DNA of 6,535 bases from Sphingomonadales bacterium (GTDB taxonomy: Bacteria; Pseudomonadota; Alphaproteobacteria; Sphingomonadales; Sphingomonadaceae): assembly GCA_020200935.1 (NCBI GenBank), contig JAIVHR010000283.1, forward strand, positions 1 to 6,535. Direction: 5' to 3'. Both the position numbers and the translations under genes were made by a program. The notes under the pieces were generated by a model. It was not told where the DNA came from. It saw only the letters and a list, made by a program, of their open reading frames with translations, and made no database searches. Positions 1 through 4,671 of this stretch are shown here, piece by piece. The stretch's first letter is position 1; each line of letters begins with the position of its first letter.

Positions 1-174
1 GCCCATGACGTTTCCGCGCAGATAGTCGCGCGTCTCCGCGAGCGTTTCGTGCGGCCCGCTCGACCACCAGCGCATCGCCTCCTCGTCGGAAAAGAAATGA
101 TGCATCGCCTCGGCGTCGTCCATGACGACCGGGCGCAGGATCAGGCGATCGGTTTGAAGGCGGGGCAGTGTCAT
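1..174 (-). CDS. GNAT-family N-acetyltransferase (RimJ/RimL type), 5' part only
   Basis: The minus strand encodes 58 codons from ATG (174-172) to the left edge without a stop, beginning MTLPRLQTDRLILRPVVMDD. The pattern 'L-x-T-x-R-L-x-L-R-P' followed by an acidic 'DAEAM' helix and 'MRWWSSGPHETLAETRDYL' is the standard opening of the Acetyltransf_3 (RimJ/RimL) branch of the GNAT fold, which uses acetyl-CoA to acetylate an amine on a protein terminus or small molecule. A GGAG motif lies 8 bases upstream of the ATG, which supports this start. The acetyl-CoA-binding motif lies outside the window, so the substrate cannot be guessed. It is divergent from the serine hydrolase gene, with 48 bp between the start codons, and no convincing promoter is seen in that gap. 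Confidence 0.88.
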   Translation of the reverse strand, partial: MTLPRLQTDRLILRPVVMDDAEAMHHFFSDEEAMRWWSSGPHETLAETRDYLRGNVMG

Positions 175-211
175 GCAAAGGTCTCCGGCTGTGCCATGAC
201 AATTGCCAGAC

Positions 212-217
212 AGGGGA
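212..217 (+). promoter_or_regulatory. Ribosome binding site choosing the start of the serine hydrolase
   Basis: AGGGGA lies 5 bases ahead of the ATG at 223. No comparable motif precedes the in-frame ATG at 196 or the more distant ATG at 49, which lies inside the divergent acetyltransferase gene. Together with the signal peptide that begins exactly at 223, it decides the start. Confidence 0.6.
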
Positions 218-222
218 TCGGC

Positions 223-1524
223 ATGCTTACAAAAATTTTCGCGGCGCTGACAGCGCTCGTCATCGGACTCGCGGCGCCCCAGCCCACCTCGGCGCAGAGC
301 CCGCTCGAAGCCCGCGCGGCGGAAATCATCCTCTATTTCGAAGGCGAGGCGACGGCCGAGGATATTTTCGCGCCGCGCATGCTCGAGGCATTGCCGCCCG
401 CCCGGCTCGACGCCGTGCGCGACCAGCTGCGCGGTCAGTTCGGCGCCGCCGAGGCGATCGAGGGCATTGAGTCCGCGGGAGCGTATGGCGGTGTCGTCTC
501 CTATCGCTTCGAACGGGCGATCGTCGAGATGCAGCTGGCGGTCGAGCCCACCGAACCTCACAAGATCACCGGGCTACTGGTCACCGGCAGCGAGATGATC
601 GCCGACGACATGGCGGCGATCCTCGAGGAGATCCGCGCTTTGCCCGGCCATACCTCGCTGACCGTCGCGCGGCTCGGCGAGACGCCCGACTATCCGGTCG
701 AGCATCGGGCCCACGAACGGATGGCGATCGGCTCGGGCTTCAAGCTCTGGCTGCTCGCCGAGCTGCAGCGGCAGATAACGGCCGGCGAGCGGCGATGGGA
801 CGAGGTCATCCCGCTGACCCATCGTTCGCTGCCCTCGGGCATCCTGCAGAACTGGCCCGACGCATCTCCGGTGACGCTGCATACGCTCGCCACGCTGATG
901 ATCTCGATCAGCGACAACAGCGCGGCCGACACGCTGCTTCACCTGCTGACCCGCGAGCGGATCGAGGCGATGATGGGAGAGACCGGGCACGCGGCGGCGG
1001 CGGTCAACACGCCCTTCCTCTCGACGCTCGACATGTTCCGACTCAAGAGCTGGGGCGATGACGAGCTGCGCCGCGCCTGGCTCGATGCCAATCCGGACGG
1101 ACGCCGCGCGCTGCTCGACAGGCTGGCGGAGATCCCGGCCTCGGCGCTCGATCCGGCGGCGATGCAGGGCGATCCGGTGCTGATCGAGGAGATCGAATGG
1201 TTCGCCTCGGGCCGCGAACTCGTGCGGCTGCTTGCCTGGCTCGATCGGCATGCCGACGAGCGGGCACGCGCGATCCTGGCGATCAACACCGGCATCGGCA
1301 GCGCCGGCGGGGATTGGGACTATCTGGGCTTCAAGGGCGGCGCCGAGCCCGGTGTCCTCAGCCTCAGCTTTCTCGGCGTGACGGCGACCGGCGAGCGCTA
1401 TGCGGTAACCGGCAGCTGGAACAACCCCGAAGCGCCGGTCGAGGAAGCTACCTTCGCGACCTTGATGAGCCGGTTGATGCGGCTGCTCGCCGCGGCACCG
1501 GCACCGGCGGCGGCGGCGGAATGA
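223..1524 (+). CDS. Secreted class A beta-lactamase-fold serine hydrolase with N-terminal accessory domain
   Basis: A 433-residue exported protein. Residues 1-24 form a signal peptide (K4, hydrophobic core to about residue 18, cleavage after PTSA before QSP). Residues 25-125 are an accessory domain that looks like the small NTF2/steroid-isomerase-like domain preceding the lactamase fold in Streptomyces ORF12 and mycobacterial LpqF; that parallel is from family memory. The catalytic domain has S171-G-F-K174 (nucleophile and lysine), S230-D-N232 and K371-G-G373, matching SxxK, SDN and KTG of class A enzymes. I see no ExxLN omega-loop motif between SDN and KGG, so the deacylating glutamate of true class A beta-lactamases seems absent. 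An esterase, acyltransferase or D,D-peptidase-like role is therefore more likely than antibiotic hydrolysis. The tail is Ala/Pro-rich (LLAAAPAPAAAAE). The frame is open back to 49, but that stretch is antisense to the divergent acetyltransferase; start 223 has the RBS and signal peptide. The stop abuts the apaG stop. Confidence 0.9.
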   Translation: MLTKIFAALTALVIGLAAPQPTSAQSPLEARAAEIILYFEGEATAEDIFAPRMLEALPPARLDAVRDQLRGQFGAAEAIEGIESAGAYGGVVSYRFERAIVEMQLAVEPTEPHKITGLLVTGSEMIADDMAAILEEIRALPGHTSLTVARLGETPDYPVEHRAHERMAIGSGFKLWLLAELQRQITAGERRWDEVIPLTHRSLPSGILQNWPDASPVTLHTLATLMISISDNSAADTLLHLLTRERIEAMMGETGHAAAAVNTPFLSTLDMFRLKSWGDDELRRAWLDANPDGRRALLDRLAEIPASALDPAAMQGDPVLIEEIEWFASGRELVRLLAWLDRHADERARAILAINTGIGSAGGDWDYLGFKGGAEPGVLSLSFLGVTATGERYAVTGSWNNPEAPVEEATFATLMSRLMRLLAAAPAPAAAAE

Positions 1525-1923
1525 TCAGCCGGTGACCGCGGGCCCGACCAGTTCGAAACGCGGTATGTCGGCATCGAAGGTCGATCCGTCGGCGCGCTGC
1601 ATCAGGTAACTGCCTTCCATCGCACCCCTGTGGGTTTCGAGCGGACAGCCCGAGACATAGTCGAAGCTTTCGCCGGGCGCGATGATCGGCTGTTCGCCGA
1701 CCACCCCCTCGCCCTTCACCTCGTAAAGCTGGCCCTCATTGTCGCTGATCTGCCAGTGACGGGTCAGCAGCCGCACCGGCGTCTCGCCGTCATTCTCGAT
1801 CCGGATGTGATAGGCCCAGAACCAGCGGCCCCGGTCGAGCTCGGACTGTTCGGGGAGAAAGCTCACCGCGACCCGCACGGTCACGCCGTCGGTCGTCGCA
1901 TGGTGGTGAAACAGCGCCTTCAT
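1525..1923 (-). CDS. apaG: ApaG domain protein
   Basis: A 132-residue protein beginning [20 protein letters not shown]. It covers the complete ApaG (DUF525) domain: the 'FLPEQSEL' strand, '[21 protein letters not shown]' region, 'HWQISDNEG', '[21 protein letters not shown]' region and closing '[20 protein letters not shown]'. ApaG has a fibronectin-III-like fold. It was linked to Co2+/Mg2+ homeostasis in Salmonella (CorD), but its biochemical role is unsettled. The usual length (about 125-135 aa) and the family-typical MKALF start support ATG 1923. There is no Shine-Dalgarno sequence in front of it; a promoter-like pair is placed so that transcription would start at or next to the ATG. Upstream is the broken recO, whose N-terminal frame runs in frame into apaG, so a longer fused product is also possible. 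The TGA stop lies directly against the convergent hydrolase's stop (TGATCA), so the two transcripts must overlap. Confidence 0.95.
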   Translation of the reverse strand: MKALFHHHATTDGVTVRVAVSFLPEQSELDRGRWFWAYHIRIENDGETPVRLLTRHWQISDNEGQLYEVKGEGVVGEQPIIAPGESFDYVSGCPLETHRGAMEGSYLMQRADGSTFDADIPRFELVGPAVTG

Positions 1924-1931
1924 CGCGGGCG

Positions 1932-1961
1932 ATTGTGCCAAGTTCGGGACCCCGCCGTCAA
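1932..1961 (-). promoter_or_regulatory. Putative sigma70 promoter of apaG giving a leaderless mRNA
   Basis: On the minus strand TTGACG (1961-1956) is followed after 18 bases by CACAAT (1937-1932), or after 17 bases by GCACAA. The first hexamer matches the -35 consensus at five of six positions; CACAAT matches TATAAT at four of six. Only 8 bases separate CACAAT from the apaG ATG, so a start site 6-8 bases downstream would give a 5' leader of about 0-3 bases. This fits the lack of a Shine-Dalgarno sequence. It is inferred from sequence only. Confidence 0.5.
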
Positions 1962-2018
1962 TGAAGCATTCGCGGCGGGACGGGGAAAGCGGGAAAAGCC
2001 CTCGCTCGGACCGGGAAT

Positions 2019-2550
2019 TCACGCCGCGTGCTTCATCCGCTCGACCAGCCGCTGGCGGGCGGCGGAGAGCCCGGCGCGGCGCTCGTCGATCGCGTTTGAG
2101 ATCGAGCCCGAAGCCCAATTCGGACAGCATCAGCAATTCATAGCGCACCAGCGCCGAGGCCCAGCGCCGCGCGCTCGGTGCCGCGGCGATCGCGCCGAGC
2201 AGCCCGTCGAGCGCGGAATGGAGCCGCGGATAGCCGTGGCCCTCGGCGAGGCTGCCGGCGGTCAGCGCAGTCGCCCATTCGATCGCCGCGGCGGCGAGCG
2301 GATCGGCATGGAGTGAGCTGCGGCTCTCGGCCAGCTCGATGGTCAGCCCGGCAAGCTGATCCTCGGTCCGCGCGCGGAATTCCGCCGCGACGATGTTGCC
2401 CGGCTGGAGCACCGGCCGCATCCGCCGCGACCGGCCGCCGCGCACATAGCCGGCGACGAGGCCGTGTTCGGGCGTGAACAGCCGCGCGACGACGCCATGC
2501 TCACCATGAGCAAGGATCGCGCAGACGATGGCGGTGGTGCGGAGCTGCAT
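2019..2550 (-). pseudogene. recO: recO, DNA repair protein RecO, inactivated by an out-of-frame internal deletion
   Basis: RecO works with RecF and RecR to load RecA onto SSB-coated single-stranded DNA. From ATG 2550 the first 151 codons read as a normal RecO N-terminus: [19 protein letters not shown], then '[20 protein letters not shown]' (OB-fold domain), and helices through '[17 protein letters not shown]' ending at 2098. The next residues in this frame ([15 protein letters not shown]) are not RecO-like. One frame over, from 2093 to the TGA at 2021-2019, 24 codons containing [19 protein letters not shown] read as the normal RecO C-terminal helix. The remnant is 532 bp, not a multiple of three. 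With a typical length near 240 residues, roughly 65-70 codons (about 200 bp) of the central/C-terminal region are gone, with the junction between about 2090 and 2100. The broken frame continues without a stop into apaG, giving a 341-codon open frame. Start 2550 is preferred over ATG 2571 because MQLRTTAIV is the family start; no strong RBS is seen. A repeat lies 25 bp upstream. Confidence 0.85.
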
Positions 2551-2574
2551 TGAGGATCGATAGCGCACCACAAA

Positions 2575-2755
2575 CCCTCTCCCAAGGGGAGAGGGATATC
2601 GAGTTCTTAATGAGCAACGCGAATTTAGAACGAGTTGGGTGAGGGGTTCAGGCCTATCGTGAGGGCGAAACCCCTCATCCGACTGCGCCTAAGTTCGGCC
2701 TTCGCTACGCTCGGCCTCACCAAGGCTCCGTTGCCTTCTCCCGATGGGGAGAAGG
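2575..2755 (+). repeat. Composite hairpin-rich intergenic repeat, copy A (long form)
   Basis: It is built of palindromic modules. First is CCCTCTCCC-AAG-GGGAGAGGG (2575-2595). Next is a 39-bp module (2596-2634) with its own inverted repeat (GTTCTTAAT near the left, ATTTAGAAC near the right). Then comes an imperfect stem pairing GTTGGGTGAGGGGTT (2634-2648) with AACCCCTCATCCGAC (2669-2683). A GC-rich segment with CGCCTAAG and CAAGGCTCC follows, and it ends with CCTTCTCCC-GATG-GGGAGAAGG (2734-2755). The same order of modules, in the same orientation, recurs at 4423-4548. The stems lack T-tracts, so they are not ordinary intrinsic terminators. Its left end is 25 bp from the recO start and its right end is 1 bp from the acyltransferase stop. 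Similar CCCTCTCCC...GGGAGAGGG intergenic repeats are widespread in proteobacterial genomes. Confidence 0.85.
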
Positions 2756-2756
2756 A

Positions 2757-3656
2757 TTATCGGGCGAAGCGCCGCACCAAACCCTGGAGCGGGAAGAGTT
2801 TCGCTATTTCCACCGCCCCGTCGAACGCCTTCAGCGCCGCGATCACCGCACGATTCCCCGCCGTCGGCCGCAGCAGCAGCATATCGGCGCACGCCACCGA
2901 CCCGGTCGCGAATTGGCGTTTATGCTGGCCATCGCCCTCGGTGAAGTCGAAGCGGCGGAAGCGCCCTTCCTCGATCACCTCGCGCATCGCCTCGATCTGG
3001 AGCACCGCACCCGGTGAATGGCGGGCGAAATCGGGATCGTAGCCGAGATATGCGTAGATCAGCGTCTCGCCGTTGGCCGGAGCGTAGAGATAGCTGACCG
3101 GTTGGCCCTCGAGACACAACAGCCAGGCGCGCACCCGGTCCCGCGCCGCCAGCCTCCGCATCTCGGCGAGCGCTTCCGCGCCCTCCGGCAGCCCGGCATC
3201 GAGCAGTTTTTCCTGATAGGTCTTGCGCGAAACCCGGCGCGCCAGCGCATGGAACTCCTCGATTTCCTCGGCGCCGCGATAGCTGCGCAGATCGAGTGTT
3301 CCGCCTGAAAGCTCGGCGAATTTGCGTGTCTTTCGGCGCAAGGTCGACCGGGTCCTAGCCGAGAATGTCGCCATATAATCGTCGAAGCTGCCCGAGAGAT
3401 CGGCATAGCGGCGCGGATAACGCTGGCGGACGAAAGCGAGCATGTCGGACCGGGCGGCCAGTCGTTCGGCTTCGGCCTCGGGCACCGAGCGCAGCAGATA
3501 GCCGTGATCGCCGGGTGCCAGCACCGGCAGCGCGGATGGCTCGCCGGCCAGCGCCTCGTCGAGCGACCAGCCCACAGTCGCCAGCCGCCGCCGGACGCTG
3601 AACAAGGTCCGCGCGCCGAGCTGGAAGCGCAGCGGCTGGGGCAGCGCGGCGCTCAT
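2757..3656 (-). CDS. CelD/FemAB-like acyltransferase (GNAT superfamily, Acetyltransf_6 type)
   Basis: A 299-residue protein starting MSAALPQPLRF at ATG 3656, which overlaps the TGA of the upstream deacetylase gene as ATGA, implying translational coupling. The C-terminal half matches the Acetyltransf_6 pattern: 'WLLCLEGQPVSYLYAPANG' (178-196), YLGYDPDFARHSPG (203-216, the acyl-CoA or aminoacyl donor loop region) and FDFTEGDGQHKRQFA (236-250), equivalent to the 'fDfg.Gd..YK' signature. A basic stretch RTRSTLRRKTRKF (101-113) lies before the fold. Such proteins occur in exopolysaccharide and cell-envelope gene clusters and probably transfer an acyl or aminoacyl group to a glycan or lipid carrier; the acceptor is unknown here. 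No signal peptide or membrane segment is seen, so it is cytoplasmic. The frame is open further upstream to 4349, but that part is antisense-frame shadow within the deacetylase gene. It is related in motif order to the protein encoded at 4672-5733. Confidence 0.85.
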   Translation of the reverse strand: MSAALPQPLRFQLGARTLFSVRRRLATVGWSLDEALAGEPSALPVLAPGDHGYLLRSVPEAEAERLAARSDMLAFVRQRYPRRYADLSGSFDDYMATFSARTRSTLRRKTRKFAELSGGTLDLRSYRGAEEIEEFHALARRVSRKTYQEKLLDAGLPEGAEALAEMRRLAARDRVRAWLLCLEGQPVSYLYAPANGETLIYAYLGYDPDFARHSPGAVLQIEAMREVIEEGRFRRFDFTEGDGQHKRQFATGSVACADMLLLRPTAGNRAVIAALKAFDGAVEIAKLFPLQGLVRRFAR

Positions 3657-4375
3657 GCGGCGCGCCTCTCGATCCAGTTGGCCCAGAGCTGCTCGGCCAT
3701 GCGATGGGCGTAGCGCAGCGCCGGCACCGAGGCGTGGTTCGCGTCGCCGACAAGGTCGCGCGGGCGGAGATCGACGAAATGCGCGGTCGGCGCCTCCTCG
3801 TGGCGCGCGGCGAGATCGCGGCAGAGCTGGTCGAAGCGCCGCCGCACGACATCGTTGACCCTGAGCCCGTCGCGCGTCGCCAGCTCGAAACTGTGGCCGA
3901 CGATCACCGTCGCCGGATGATCGTGCGCCGCGGCATGGTCGATCGCATGGCGCAGCTCGCCGCTCGAAACGGCGCAGATCTGCAACGGCCGCAGCGTTCC
4001 CGAAGGCTGGCGCAATTGGCCGACCGGCACCTCCATGACGCCGCCGGTGCGGATCGGCGCGGCCTGCTTGCGCGGCAGCGATATCGCGCTGACGTCGCGC
4101 GGCTCGGCGCCGTTGAAGCTGCTGTCGAAGCGGATGCCGCGCTCGGCGAGCACGGCGATCGTATCGTCGTCGGCGGCATAGCTGCCGGCGCGAAAGGCGA
4201 CCGGCTCGGGCGCTCCGGCCTCGACCAGCAGATCGCGCGCCATGGCGATCGCCTCGCGCTGCTGCGCCTTGTCCATGCAGGTCAGCTCGAAGGGCGTGCC
4301 CGGCGTCACCGTGCCGTCGCCATGCGCGCCGAGCCAGTTGGGATGGCAATGGAACTGGACCTCGCGCGTCGCCAT
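3653..4375 (-). CDS. Polysaccharide deacetylase-like protein lacking the N-terminal part of its domain (possible pseudogene)
   Basis: The 240 codons from ATG 4375 read MATREVQFHCHPNWLGAHGD onward. Visible family features are HCHPNW (9-14, the H-x-H metal-binding segment), FRAGSY (61-66), 'ERGIRFDSSFNGAEPRD' (78-94), HSFEL (161-165) and a 'FDQLCRDL' helix (181-188). These match the middle and C-terminal part of NodB/WalW-like polysaccharide deacetylases, which remove acetyl groups from surface sugars. Members normally run about 80-90 residues further upstream and contain a 'T-x-D-x-E' motif with the metal-binding and catalytic acidic residues. That is absent here in every frame I checked. In frame, the sequence upstream of 4375 stays open for only about 35 codons (AVYRIFPPFRYAGG just before the ATG) and then meets a TAG inside repeat copy B. 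The gene is therefore probably 5'-truncated and catalytically dead, but it remains open and is ATGA-coupled to the acyltransferase gene. The RBS is weak (GGCGGG touching the ATG). Confidence 0.7.
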   Translation of the reverse strand: MATREVQFHCHPNWLGAHGDGTVTPGTPFELTCMDKAQQREAIAMARDLLVEAGAPEPVAFRAGSYAADDDTIAVLAERGIRFDSSFNGAEPRDVSAISLPRKQAAPIRTGGVMEVPVGQLRQPSGTLRPLQICAVSSGELRHAIDHAAAHDHPATVIVGHSFELATRDGLRVNDVVRRRFDQLCRDLAARHEEAPTAHFVDLRPRDLVGDANHASVPALRYAHRMAEQLWANWIERRAA

Positions 4376-4422
4376 CCCGCCCGCATAGCGGAAGGGCGGA
4401 AATATTCGGTAAACTGCCTTAG

Positions 4423-4548
4423 CCCTCTCCCATGGGGAGAGGGTTGGGTGAGGGGTTCCGACCTACCGAGAGCGCGGAACCCCTCATCCAACTCCGCCTA
4501 AGCTCACTACGTTCGCTAAGGCTCCATATCCTTCTCCCTCTGGGAAGG
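4423..4548 (+). repeat. Composite hairpin-rich intergenic repeat, copy B (short form)
   Basis: This copy has the same module order and orientation as the copy at 2575-2755. CCCTCTCCC-ATG-GGGAGAGGG (4423-4443) opens it. A 17-bp stem pairs GTTGGGTGAGGGGTTCC (4443-4459) with GGAACCCCTCATCCAAC (4476-4492), with one G-T wobble and a 16-base loop. CGCCTAAG and CTAAGGCTCC segments follow, then the closing CCTTCTCCC-TCT-GGGAAGG (4530-4548), whose right arm has lost two bases. It lacks the 39-bp module present in the long copy and about 13 bp of the GC-rich segment. It lies 47 bp upstream of the ATG of the truncated deacetylase, between that gene and the divergent acyltransferase. There is no T-tract and no coding content; short open frames inside it are artefacts of the palindromes. 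Confidence 0.85.
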
Positions 4549-4671
4549 TTTGGCGCGTGTGATCTTGGGCGTTCGCCCCGGGGAGCCAGGTCGCAGCGTG
4601 GTTAATCAAGCCTATACCCGATTTTAACGCGCATCCGGCTAGAGCTTCGCGCCAGGGAGAGCGGCCCGCCG
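4549..4671 (+). other. Leader region of the right-hand acyltransferase gene
   Basis: This is 123 bp of non-coding sequence between the repeat and the gene at 4672. It contains an AT-rich patch (GGTTAATCAAGCC then TATACC at 4613-4618) that could hold a -10 element, but no good -35 element stands 16-18 bases before it. AGGGAGA at 4654-4660 is a good Shine-Dalgarno match, 11 bases ahead of ATG 4672 and 17 ahead of ATG 4678. I see no remnant of the missing deacetylase N-terminus on the minus strand and no RNA structure beyond the repeat. Confidence 0.35.

Noticed and set aside
198..203. Minus-strand TTGTCA with TTTGCA 17 bases on as a promoter for the left acetyltransferase
   Set aside because: The would-be -10 touches the ATG, which conflicts with the good GGAG ribosome site upstream of that ATG.
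49..222. In-frame extension of the serine hydrolase back to ATG 49
   Set aside because: It is antisense to the recognisable N-acetyltransferase N-terminus at 1-174, has no signal-peptide character, and the RBS and signal peptide both point to ATG 223.
1630..2316. 228-codon plus-strand open frame
   Set aside because: It is antisense to apaG and the recO remnant, its composition is typical of a GC-rich shadow frame, and it shows no domain-like pattern.
2734..2755. Rho-independent terminator after the acyltransferase gene
   Set aside because: The stem is strong but there is no T-tract on either side; it is better described as a module of the repeat.
3657..4349. Upstream extension of the minus-strand acyltransferase frame to ATG 4349
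   Set aside because: This part is a second frame inside the deacetylase gene and reads as Arg-rich low-complexity; the ATGA overlap at 3653-3656 gives the natural start.
4306..4491. Short minus-strand open frame across repeat copy B
   Set aside because: Its sequence derives from the palindromic repeat (PLTQPSPHGRG), which commonly gives spurious small ORFs.
3704..4501. 265-codon plus-strand open frame over the deacetylase gene
   Set aside because: The minus strand carries clear deacetylase motifs (HCHPNW, FRAGSY, HSFEL); the plus frame is Arg/Ala-rich shadow and ends in the repeat.
2575..4548. CRISPR array or composite transposon
   Set aside because: Only two copies about 1.8 kb apart, rich in internal palindromes, with no spacers, transposase gene or target-site duplications seen.
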